A stretch of 64,000 nucleotides of DNA from a virus, in IMG/VR virus record IMGVR_UViG_3300007535_000003, positions 1-64,000 of that record. One strand, given 5' to 3'. The translations under genes were made by a program, and so were the position numbers. Below are positions 43,169 through 51,147 of this stretch, in pieces; position 1 is the first letter of the stretch; every line of letters starts with the position of its first letter. A model generated the notes under the pieces. It made no database searches and had not been told where the DNA came from. It saw only the letters and a program-made list of their open reading frames with translations.

Positions 43169-43195
43169 GGGGGACATTAATAGTCCCCCTTTTTC
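43169..43195 (+). terminator. Intrinsic terminator of the tmRNA coding piece
   Basis: GGGGGAC and GTCCCCC form a 7-bp stem with a 7-nt loop, followed by TTTTTCTTT. It closes the tmRNA transcript 13 nt after the tag stop codon, so the usual downstream pseudoknots PK2-PK4 are missing. Confidence 0.88.
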
Positions 43196-43219
43196 TTTAA
43201 CCATTAAAACTAACCAAAC

Positions 43220-43768
43220 ATGGATAACTTATTTAGGAAGACACTACTCCAAGATCTTAAAGATCAATATTTGGAGTTACGGAAAGACTTCTTTAGGGCT
43301 AAAAAAAGAGGCAACAAAAGGGAAGCAAATTCCCTGCGAGAACAGCTTTCAACACTTTCCGCCTTAATCGGAGAAATTGAGAATATGGAAAAGAAGAAAG
43401 CATCATCCAGCTTTGAAGGAGACAAAAAGTACTTAAGGAAATACTTATTTGATACACTAACTGCTTCTTTGACTGAATCCAAAGATAGTCGTAAAGGTAG
43501 ACTTTTCAGAGATAAGTGTATCAACGAAGTTGCAACTATAACGAAAGCTTCTCATAAGCACTTGTTTGAAGAAGATGATAAGTTAAGTCCAGAAGAGGCG
43601 TATAATATCATTAATACGCTTAGTAAGTTTGGTATGAAGGAATTCAGGGAAAGAATCAGTGAAGCAAGAAAAGACGACAGGGGTAGAGACAGAATTGTCA
43701 AGTTTGTCTTTTCAAATTCACCTGAAGATCGAAATAAAATCGATATGGTGATTAAGAAAGTTCTATAA
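43220..43768 (+). CDS. Charged helical protein
   Basis: A 182-residue Lys/Glu-rich helical protein (LFRKTLLQDLKDQYLELRK), then KRGNKREANSLREQLSTL. The start follows the tmRNA terminator by about 25 nt. Coiled coils dominate; no enzyme motif. Function unknown. Confidence 0.6.
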   Translation: MDNLFRKTLLQDLKDQYLELRKDFFRAKKRGNKREANSLREQLSTLSALIGEIENMEKKKASSSFEGDKKYLRKYLFDTLTASLTESKDSRKGRLFRDKCINEVATITKASHKHLFEEDDKLSPEEAYNIINTLSKFGMKEFRERISEARKDDRGRDRIVKFVFSNSPEDRNKIDMVIKKVL

Positions 43769-43789
43769 ACCCTGAAAAAACCGATTAAA

Positions 43790-44848
43790 ATGAACAAATA
43801 CAATGCTTCTGCATCGGAATTATTTGATGCAGCCGAATACTTTTACAAAATGGCTGTCCGTTTTGAAGACAGGTATTGGAATCATGGCAACAACCAAAGT
43901 GATATGAGTGCCATGCATATGTACAAACTGAAAGCTGCTGAAGCTGAAAGCTACGCTGAATTGCTTATTCAAGAGGGGTTAAGCAATACCCTAGGATTTG
44001 GTCCTGAATGGATTAAAAAGAATTTTGTAGCTCTTAATCCAGCTAATATTAAAAGTGAGGTAAGTAAAGCTAAAGAAGCTGGTAAAAGTGAAATCCCTAA
44101 TGCTGAAATAGTTAATGATGAAGCTGAATTCATTAGCAAAAAAGTAGGTATGAAATTACGGGAAGAAGAAGCAGCTGTACTTAGCAAAAAAAGGCAAATA
44201 CGTGAAAGTGAACCTCCATTTGTAACTAGCTTACGTTCTGAAATTATAGAACTACTTGAAAAAGGTCTAAGGGGCGAATTGGTTACATTATTAACTAAGT
44301 TCCATTTTAGGGATGTTGAATATCCTGCAGAAAGAGCTTACAGGTTTATCAACTTAGTTAAAGAGCAATTCAATATATTAGAACCCTCAAGTTCTTTAAA
44401 AGAAGCTAAAACAGCCAGAAGGGTAGCTGAACTAAAAACTCAGCTGCTTAATAAAAAGAGAAGAGAATTCAGGAAAAAGTACACTAAAAAGCATGGTAAA
44501 TTGCCTAAGCCCGAATTACTCAATGCTATACAACTAAGCGATCAGGAAATAGCTCCTTTAGTTGAAAAAGCTAATAAATGGGGCACAGAAAAGATACCTG
44601 TAAATACCTATGTTTATGCTAGATACACGGTACATAATTGTAATGGTGTAGATGTAGAAGAGGGCTATGCCAAAAGACATAAGAATAAGCCTAATGAGCT
44701 ATGGCATAGCAATAGGTTTGTATGCTTCTTAAGTGATGTAGAGAAGTGGAGACCTATCTACGATATCATTCACAACAAAGAAAGGGAGATGAAGTGGTAT
44801 TTCAATAACAACCCTGTATCAGGCAAATATCAAAGAAATAAAGTTTAA
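43790..44848 (+). CDS. Helical protein of unknown function
   Basis: A 352-residue protein. Residues 1-60 contain Asn/His/Met-rich helices (AAEYFYKMAVRFEDRYWNHG), the middle is Glu/Lys-rich coiled coil, and the C-terminus is more ordered with aromatic residues (YVYARYTVHNCNGVDVEEG). It is co-directional with its neighbours. I do not recognise it. Confidence 0.6.
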   Translation: MNKYNASASELFDAAEYFYKMAVRFEDRYWNHGNNQSDMSAMHMYKLKAAEAESYAELLIQEGLSNTLGFGPEWIKKNFVALNPANIKSEVSKAKEAGKSEIPNAEIVNDEAEFISKKVGMKLREEEAAVLSKKRQIRESEPPFVTSLRSEIIELLEKGLRGELVTLLTKFHFRDVEYPAERAYRFINLVKEQFNILEPSSSLKEAKTARRVAELKTQLLNKKRREFRKKYTKKHGKLPKPELLNAIQLSDQEIAPLVEKANKWGTEKIPVNTYVYARYTVHNCNGVDVEEGYAKRHKNKPNELWHSNRFVCFLSDVEKWRPIYDIIHNKEREMKWYFNNNPVSGKYQRNKV

Positions 44849-44863
44849 CCTAAGTAACATATT

Positions 44864-45388
44864 ATGTCAAAAAGTAAAAAAGAAAGAAACACTTCACACG
44901 ACGCAATAGAGTTAATACTCGTAAGCGTGCGTATCAACGAGCTCAGGAGCTTAAGGTTACGGTTATTTAACGACATTTATTTAATACGTTCAACCTGTCA
45001 AAACTCCAAGTTTACAAGAGCTTCTAGTACTATCAACAATATGAGTTTACTCATAAGCGAGATAGATGCTAGAAGAAAAAGCTTAACAAGGAGAAGTAGA
45101 TCCTTGATGGTAAGAATGATTAAGCTAACCAATAAAACATTTCAAGAAAAACCATCAGAGCTAGTGCCCTTACACAATAAAGATATTGAAACTGGGTATG
45201 TAGAACTGACGGAAGTAACTGAACAAGGTGAACTTATACCCCATTTACTACTACTTGATAGTGGTAAAATAGAACCAGCTAACAATGTAAGAGCTAAACA
45301 GATCATGGCAAGAGGTCCCAGCTATACCGGGTTCACCTTCGATAAAATAAAAGCCTTGGCTATAATGTCTGAAACCTGGCCAAGGTAG
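44864..45388 (+). CDS. Basic helical protein
   Basis: A 174-residue basic protein (ELRSLRLRLFNDIYLIRST) with a beta-type C-terminal part (TGYVELTEVTEQGEL). It is the last gene before the 1.3-kb non-coding locus, so it may share its transcript. Unknown function. Confidence 0.55.
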   Translation: MSKSKKERNTSHDAIELILVSVRINELRSLRLRLFNDIYLIRSTCQNSKFTRASSTINNMSLLISEIDARRKSLTRRSRSLMVRMIKLTNKTFQEKPSELVPLHNKDIETGYVELTEVTEQGELIPHLLLLDSGKIEPANNVRAKQIMARGPSYTGFTFDKIKALAIMSETWPR

Positions 45389-45390
45389 CA

Positions 45391-46690
45391 CATAATATTT
45401 TTTGTGGTTTGAGTCGATTTAGGTGCGAGCCTATTTCGGCTTCAATTTTTGTAGCAGTTCTTGAGAGAACCTTCACCCTACCGCCTTTGGATTCGGCAAT
45501 GTTGGGAATACCAAGGACAATGCCTACTACCTATTAGCTACTCAATATCTACAAAACTACTCTCCTTATGAAGTATCCTAGGAAGATGGGTTCCAATTAT
45601 TGATTTAAGCGCACTCTGAGGAACTGGCAGACCCGATGGATACATTAAGGTAAATAGGTCTAACGCAACCCATGGTCAAATCCGTACTCTTAAGTGTGTG
45701 GGTATTACCCTTAAGAGCTTATGCATGCTCGCACTTCCCTTTACGAAAAGGTTGAACTAAGAAGTAACTGAATACGGGGCTGTATATACTGTATACAGTG
45801 GGGCTGGAAACACCAGAAGACTACGATGATGCTACCTAGTAAATAGGCCAAGTGAACACTTAACTTTGAATTAAGTTAGTAACGGGGGGTCCAAATTCCT
45901 TAGAGTCGTTGTATAGACCTTGAGTACCGAGTACAGAGTAGATAATTTATCCCCCAGTAAAGTGGTGTAGTTCAAGCCGCAGTAGCGAAATATGAACTGT
46001 CGTCTGTGATTTCGGCTGGGGTAAGAGGAGGAGGGATGGATACGTGTGCTTCACCGTTTGTATGGTAAGAAGCTACATGTTATACGCCCTAGCCAAGATC
46101 TGAAGCATGAATCGTCAAGTTGGGGCTTAGGAATAAGTTTGATAAATAGCCTGCGATAGGTCGCAATCCCTATCAGTTTCAACCATCGAGTAATGTGGAG
46201 GATACATACATCAATGAGGCGGTAATGCCGCCCAGTATCATGGTAGTGCGCTTTATAACTGATGCAGCCATTTCCAGTTATATTTGCTTGGAGCTACTTA
46301 TGATGCGATACTCTGTAGGACAGAGGGTCTTTAAACTTAGCAGGTAACCGTAAGTGTGGAGAACAAAGTTAAGTCCCTAGAGTAGAACAGACCTCTAACA
46401 GTTCTACAAAATTCAAATAGTAAACAAGGGTTTACAACGGAGCCGTTAGGCTGTTGTATAATATATACCCAAATAAATGTCAGTGTATTTCTTGCCTAAC
46501 CACAGCAAGAGACTGACTAATAGTGACTATAAGAGTATTAAGCTAAGGAGGTTGTGAGTGGATGTGGTTCATGAGGTACCAAGTGCATTTTAAAAGCTTG
46601 GGTGGATGACTTCATTGAATCATAGCTTAATATTAAGTAAGGAAATAGGACTGGGGCTTAAGAAAGTCCCAGCTCCCCAGTCCTTTTAAA
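45391..46690 (+). ncRNA. Large structured non-coding RNA locus (about 1.3 kb)
   Basis: No open frame of note occurs for 1.3 kb, yet perfect hairpins are dense. Examples: CTCTTAAG/CTTAAGAG (45,687/45,710), CTGTATA/TATACAG (45,780/45,792), GGCTGGGG/CCCTAGCC (46,014/46,087), GTAGAAC/GTTCTAC (46,382/46,401), GTAAAC/GTTTAC (46,420/46,430), TATTAAGCTA/TAGCTTAATA (46,536/46,623). A Gln(UUG)-like hairpin, ACTTAA-CTTTGAA-TTAAGT, is at 45,858. It ends in a strong terminator. Size and setting recall giant phage RNAs of the GOLLD or ROOL kind, but identity is unproven. Confidence 0.65.
46647..46687 (+). terminator. Strong intrinsic terminator of the RNA locus
   Basis: AGGACTGGGG and CCCCAGTCCT form a perfect 10-bp stem, followed by TTTT. 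It marks the 3' end of the non-coding transcript. Confidence 0.9.
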
Positions 46691-46700
46691 CTATTAAAAA

Positions 46701-47015
46701 ATGAAGGTAAAAAAGTATAAATATCTAATACCTATAATAAGCATAAAAGCTGAAGGTACCTTAGTACATTTGATACAGCGCAATATTCTGTACAAAGCTA
46801 AAAAAGTACTAGGGATCAAAATACCAATAGAAAAGATCTTTCAAAAAGACAGGGGGATCTCAGCTTGGAAAGAGACAGCGGGTCATAAGCAGACTAAATG
46901 GAGAATAGTCTACATAAAAGATGAAGATAATAACATCAGATTAGGGCCCGTTATTCAAGACAAGAAACTTTTAAAGTTTTTAAACAAGATTACTAACCAA
47001 AATTATGCAAAATGA
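46701..47015 (+). CDS. Small basic hypothetical protein
   Basis: A 104-residue basic protein (YKYLIPIISIKAEGTLVHLI). The ATG lies 14 nt after the RNA terminator and its stop overlaps the next start (ATGA). No family. Confidence 0.5.
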   Translation: MKVKKYKYLIPIISIKAEGTLVHLIQRNILYKAKKVLGIKIPIEKIFQKDRGISAWKETAGHKQTKWRIVYIKDEDNNIRLGPVIQDKKLLKFLNKITNQNYAK

Positions 47016-47512
47016 AAAGAGGAGCTAGCAAACCCAGTAGTGTTTTATCGCTTGGAGAAATAGTATATTTTCTACAAGAAGAGGTTGTAGACAATGACAA
47101 CAAGTTGATAAGGACTACCTGGTATGATCCAAAGGGTATAAGAGTAGTATCTGTTGTCTTAGACGGCAACAAAGTTGTAGTAAATCGAAAAGATATCGTC
47201 GAGTCTATTATGTCTAAAGGAGAGATAGAAGGAGACCATAAGATATTTGAAATGTCTTTCGATATCAACAAAGAATCGATTTACACAGACAAAGATTCCG
47301 CAATAGAAGATGCGTGGGATCTCAATGAGAAGTCCCTGGAACAAAACAGGTATGCAGTATCTGAAAAGAAAAAGGAGTTATCTGACCTTGAAGAAAAAGT
47401 TAAAATGGTCAAAGTTCAGATAGATGCTGGAAATAAAGTATCTCAATTTCTCGAAGATTGGCTTGAAAAATTAGGTGATGGGGAAACCTACACTGATGAT
47501 CAAGCTGTTTAA
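47012..47512 (+). CDS. Beta-domain plus coiled-coil protein
   Basis: A 166-residue protein. The N-terminal beta part (SLGEIVYFLQEEVVDNDNKL, then GIRVVSVVLDGNKVVV) is followed by a C-terminal coiled coil (KKKELSDLEEKVKMVKV). It is coupled by a 4-nt overlap to its upstream neighbour. Unknown function. Confidence 0.55.
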   Translation: MKRGASKPSSVLSLGEIVYFLQEEVVDNDNKLIRTTWYDPKGIRVVSVVLDGNKVVVNRKDIVESIMSKGEIEGDHKIFEMSFDINKESIYTDKDSAIEDAWDLNEKSLEQNRYAVSEKKKELSDLEEKVKMVKVQIDAGNKVSQFLEDWLEKLGDGETYTDDQAV

Positions 47513-47549
47513 CCTTAAGAATTATTAACCAACTAAACAATTTAAAAAA

Positions 47550-47972
47550 ATGGCTAAAAGCAAAAAGAAAGTACAAGATGAAGTACAGGAACAAGAAACT
47601 GCAACTACAGTGGAAAATGAAGCTACAGAAGCTTCTGGTTCAGACAACACCCAAACTGCTAACGCTGAGGATGATACGGTCTTTGGTACGGTAGTATGGA
47701 ACGACAAAAAGAAGAAAGGATTTGGTTTTATCCAGATGGATGGTGAAAAGCAAGAAGAAGGTAATGATATCTTTATGCACCATTCCCAAATTATGGCTTA
47801 CAAAGATGGTAAGGTACCAAATCTTGAAGCTGGTGATAGGGTATCCTTTATACTTGTAGATCCCCCGGAGAGCAATAGCAAACAAAAACCTATTGCTTCT
47901 GAAGTAGTTCTCGAGGAAAAAGCTCCCAAAGAGGATAAACCCAAAGAGGAAAGCAAATCTGAAAATAAGTAG
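47550..47972 (+). CDS. Cold-shock-domain RNA/ssDNA-binding protein
   Basis: A 140-residue protein with disordered acidic N- and C-termini around a cold-shock domain. GTVVWNDKKKKGFGFI contains RNP1 (KGFGFI, about 54-59) and NDIFMHHSQI contains RNP2 (DIFMHH). These motifs bind single-stranded nucleic acid. A phage copy could act as RNA chaperone for the many structured RNAs in this arm, or protect ssDNA. Confidence 0.85.
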   Translation: MAKSKKKVQDEVQEQETATTVENEATEASGSDNTQTANAEDDTVFGTVVWNDKKKKGFGFIQMDGEKQEEGNDIFMHHSQIMAYKDGKVPNLEAGDRVSFILVDPPESNSKQKPIASEVVLEEKAPKEDKPKEESKSENK

Positions 47973-48003
47973 TGTTAAACTCTAAAAACTAAAAAGCTAA
48001 CCA

Positions 48004-48459
48004 ATGGGTAAAAATAATCAGGAAAAACAGCAACAGAATAAAGGTAATTCTCTTACTGATCCTATCAAAACTAAGAGCGGTAAGGAAATCAAGGGTTTAG
48101 AAACTGATGTTAACAAAGAAGTAAGCAGTATCATCAGTAATAGAAAGACTGAACCTTATGAAACAGTCAAAGGTAAATTGGCTGAAAAAGAGTTACAAAG
48201 AAGGGCAGATGTTTTAATGAATGCCCTTTATACGGAGTACCCAAAGGTGGTTAATATGGTCAAAGAAATAGGGCCGGATCTTGATCCAGAATACAACGAG
48301 GATGACAAGGAAGTAAAACCTAAACGTTATTCTGCTGAAGCCTGGAAAAAGAAGACCAAGACTCTAGAGAGATTTGAATCTCTTAAAAAGGCTATTGAGA
48401 CTGTCAGAAAAGATGGCAACTATGAATTGCTGGACAAGTATTTTAATCAGTACAAATAA
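48004..48459 (+). CDS. Hypothetical protein
   Basis: A 151-residue charged protein with a disordered, Gln/Asn-rich start (NNQEKQQQNKGNSLTDP) and a helical C-terminus. No recognisable domain. It lies between the cold-shock gene and a zinc-motif gene. Confidence 0.5.
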   Translation: MGKNNQEKQQQNKGNSLTDPIKTKSGKEIKGLETDVNKEVSSIISNRKTEPYETVKGKLAEKELQRRADVLMNALYTEYPKVVNMVKEIGPDLDPEYNEDDKEVKPKRYSAEAWKKKTKTLERFESLKKAIETVRKDGNYELLDKYFNQYK

Positions 48460-48467
48460 TAAGGCGT

Positions 48468-48854
48468 ATGGAAGACAAATTAAAGCTTCCAACCAGCATA
48501 CAAAGAGAAATAGATGAGATAGCTTCATCAAGAAATGATGAGGTAATGTCTCTAGTACACATCTGGCGCAACAGGCAAATAAAGTATAAGTTTGATCCTG
48601 TAGTTCATGATGGTAAGAGCAACAATCAATTAATAAGAGGAGGGTGCCAATGTTCATACTGTAAACACCTTAAACTCTATGTCCAAAAGAAGTTGGAACA
48701 TCACAGATTGAAGAAGTTTATAGATAAGTGTGATATGTACGGCATAGAAGTAAGTGAACTGGATGATTTATTAAAAACCCTTGATGAGATTAAAATTAAA
48801 GTTCAGTATGAGAAATCTATTAAAGATAAAGTTAAACAAGAACTAAAACTCTAG
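48468..48854 (+). CDS. Small zinc-motif helical protein
   Basis: A 128-residue protein with CQCSYCKHLKLYVQKKL near residue 60, a CxCxxC cluster likely to bind metal together with nearby His residues. Helical on both sides. Small CxCxxC proteins of this type are frequent in Bacteroidota phages; function unknown. Confidence 0.55.
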   Translation: MEDKLKLPTSIQREIDEIASSRNDEVMSLVHIWRNRQIKYKFDPVVHDGKSNNQLIRGGCQCSYCKHLKLYVQKKLEHHRLKKFIDKCDMYGIEVSELDDLLKTLDEIKIKVQYEKSIKDKVKQELKL

Positions 48855-48862
48855 CAACCACT

Positions 48863-49891
48863 ATGAAGATTTCAAAGGTAATTAAGACTATCCTATTTGT
48901 AATGATTGTTATGTCTTGTGCCTCTTTTTACACTCTATACAGCTTTTATAAAAATAATAATGATAAACTTGAATCCGCTGAAAATATTCAGGGACAAGAG
49001 TCATTAGATGCTAAAATTCTAAAAATAATCTATTTCAATAGAGCTTTAGAATTAGCTAAAAGTACAGAGTGTATAGAAGAAGTAGAGGTAGATAATACTA
49101 ACTACAGACGGGAATCAGTCGAGAGCTTTATAGGAAAATCTATTCCTTCTAATAATAGTATAACCGTTTCTAACCTGCTCATTTACAGGAAGGAAACCCT
49201 GGTTATATATGCAGGGAATAGCAAGACTCAATTTTTCTATAAGACTCTTACAGAAAGTTACAAAGGCGCTATAAACGTCTACAAACCACTAATCCAAGTA
49301 CCGGAATATTTAGGTTACTCTATAAGAGGACCTACCAGAGCAGCTATAAATAAAACTGCTAATAAACCTGACAATCAACTAAATACTATGAAGAAATGTG
49401 AATTTTCAAAGGAACAGAAAAAGAAAGTTGAAAGGGTAGCAAAGGTATTATTCGACTATAAGTACATATACATTGAGGGTAATAATCTTGTTTTCTCTCA
49501 ATTTAGAAAGAGCTCGTTAGTTAGCTTATTAGCTCCCAACGAAGCTACCAAAGTACCTATATTTGAGTTGATAGTAAACGAAATCCCTAAAAAGCTAAGT
49601 ACTTTTGCTTATGGGAACCAATCCTTTGCTCCTCTTTATATGGCTGGTATTGTGTACCTCTTAAATATGCACCCGCCAGCTATAGCTGATTATGTATATC
49701 ATAAGTTTATAAGGATTAGTAATAATTACAATCCCCAAGCTACGGCAAGATCAGCTATAAAAAATATCATTGATGAAGAAGAAAAAGTGAACAATAGTTC
49801 GATACTTATGAGTAAAAGGGCTAGAGATGCTGTTAACATGGGTGAAAGCAGTAAACTTGAAGTTGAAAGTATACTTAACATGATGCCATAG
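48863..49891 (+). CDS. Membrane-anchored protein of unknown function
   Basis: A 342-residue protein with an N-terminal hydrophobic helix (TILFVMIVMSCASFYTLY, about 8-26) that serves as signal anchor; the rest would lie outside the cytoplasm. It precedes the transglycosylase-like gene by about 115 nt. The two could act together on the cell envelope, but no catalytic motif is visible here. Confidence 0.55.
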   Translation: MKISKVIKTILFVMIVMSCASFYTLYSFYKNNNDKLESAENIQGQESLDAKILKIIYFNRALELAKSTECIEEVEVDNTNYRRESVESFIGKSIPSNNSITVSNLLIYRKETLVIYAGNSKTQFFYKTLTESYKGAINVYKPLIQVPEYLGYSIRGPTRAAINKTANKPDNQLNTMKKCEFSKEQKKKVERVAKVLFDYKYIYIEGNNLVFSQFRKSSLVSLLAPNEATKVPIFELIVNEIPKKLSTFAYGNQSFAPLYMAGIVYLLNMHPPAIADYVYHKFIRISNNYNPQATARSAIKNIIDEEEKVNNSSILMSKRARDAVNMGESSKLEVESILNMMP

Positions 49892-49958
49892 TATACTAAA
49901 GCCCTTACCTAAACCTTTTATAGTTTATAACGTAAAAGGCCTCATAAGTTATAAGTAA

Positions 49959-49982
49959 AGGGCGAGTTAAGTTAACTTGCCC
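49959..49982 (+). repeat. Long hairpin in the gap before the transglycosylase gene
   Basis: AGGGCGAGTTAA and TTAACTTGCCCT pair over about 11 bp. No T-run follows, so it is more likely a leader structure or attenuator than a full terminator. Confidence 0.55.
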
Positions 49983-50005
49983 TATGTTTAACTAAACTAC
50001 TATTT

Positions 50006-50668
50006 ATGAATAAGTTTTTTATAATCATAGCTTCTGTGATTACTATGTTTTTGCTATGTAGTCCAAAGCTAAACAAGGGCTCTTCTATACCGATAGACAA
50101 AGAAAAATCTATGGCTACTTATGAAAGATTAGTAGCTAAAGAGCAACTAAACCTAAGTAACAAGGATACAGAAATGGTCAAAGCGCTTAAAATAGCGTTA
50201 AAAGGCAAAACTCATTTATTCAATGATTCTGTTACAAACAGGTTAAATAGGATAGCATCCACACATGGTATTAAACCTTCTTGGATTGTTTATGTCATGG
50301 TTAAAGAAAGTGGTGCCGATCCTACTAAGCAGAATGAAATATCAAATGCTACTGGCATTATTCAATTTATGCCTAGTACAGCTAGGGCACTAGGCACATC
50401 TACTAAAGAACTACTCTCTATGAATATTTATGAGCAGCTTCATTACGTAGATAAATACCTCAGTGCTATAGGAAAGTCTCATCTTATAAGATCCTATGAA
50501 GACTTATACTTAGCTATATTCTGGCCCAGAGCTTTGGGCAAGAGCCCTGATTATGTGATAAGTTCTAAGAAAAGTCTTGTAAGTAAACAAAATCCAACTA
50601 TCTCTGGCGAAAGAAGGGATGGTTCTATTACAGTAAAGAGTTTTAAGAAGTATGCACTAAAATTGTAA
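50006..50668 (+). CDS. Lytic transglycosylase (SLT type)
   Basis: A 220-residue protein with an N-terminal hydrophobic signal (FFIIIASVITMFLLC). The SLT domain has IVYVMVKESGADP with the catalytic Glu101, then ATGIIQFMPSTA (about 115-126), the typical G-(L/I)-(M/I)-Q-x-x-P block. It cleaves the glycan backbone of peptidoglycan. Its place in the early arm, away from the lysis genes, suggests a role at DNA entry or in envelope remodelling. Confidence 0.85.
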   Translation: MNKFFIIIASVITMFLLCSPKLNKGSSIPIDKEKSMATYERLVAKEQLNLSNKDTEMVKALKIALKGKTHLFNDSVTNRLNRIASTHGIKPSWIVYVMVKESGADPTKQNEISNATGIIQFMPSTARALGTSTKELLSMNIYEQLHYVDKYLSAIGKSHLIRSYEDLYLAIFWPRALGKSPDYVISSKKSLVSKQNPTISGERRDGSITVKSFKKYALKL

Positions 50669-50690
50669 CAAATATTGTTTATTAATAAGA

Positions 50691-50730
50691 AAATACCCGC
50701 TCAATTTAAAAGTTGGACGGGTATTTTACT
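50691..50730 (+). terminator. Intrinsic terminator after the transglycosylase gene
   Basis: AAATACCCG and CGGGTATTT form a 9-bp stem with an 18-nt loop. The stem's own end gives a short T-run. Confidence 0.75.
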
Positions 50731-50745
50731 TAAAAACTTTTTATT

Positions 50746-51147
50746 ATGGAGATTACCCTAGATCTAAATGAAGCTATCAACTTTCAAAAAAAATTAAACA
50801 GCGAACTAGGTAAATTAAGGAAAAAATTACTTTGTTCCAAGGATGAAGAGGAAAGAGATAAACTGTTAGATGAATATGAATATATTTCTAACTCTCTTGT
50901 AAAGATAAAAGTTAAAATAAGGGAGAAGAATATTCAAGAAAATATATCAGAGAATATCTATAAGTTATCTGAACTGAAATCCCTAAAAGAGATTTTAGTA
51001 AAAACGAGAAAAGTAAATAGAATTAGAGAAATTGAAAAAGAAATTATAAGGTTGGAAAGATTATTAAGGGTATCTAACTCATTTACTACCATTGCTATTG
51101 ATAAAGAAATGAAAAAACTTGTAAATATTTTAAATAATACAAAATGA
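50746..51147 (+). CDS. Coiled-coil protein
   Basis: A 133-residue Lys/Glu/Leu-rich coiled coil (LRKKLLCSKDEEERDKLL). Its stop overlaps the next ATG (ATGA). No domain identified. Confidence 0.55.
   Translation: MEITLDLNEAINFQKKLNSELGKLRKKLLCSKDEEERDKLLDEYEYISNSLVKIKVKIREKNIQENISENIYKLSELKSLKEILVKTRKVNRIREIEKEIIRLERLLRVSNSFTTIAIDKEMKKLVNILNNTK

Noticed and set aside
45391-46690. Group II intron or RNase P RNA
   Set aside because: No domain V-type hairpin, no conserved intron start, no RNase P core motif and no reverse transcriptase gene are visible.
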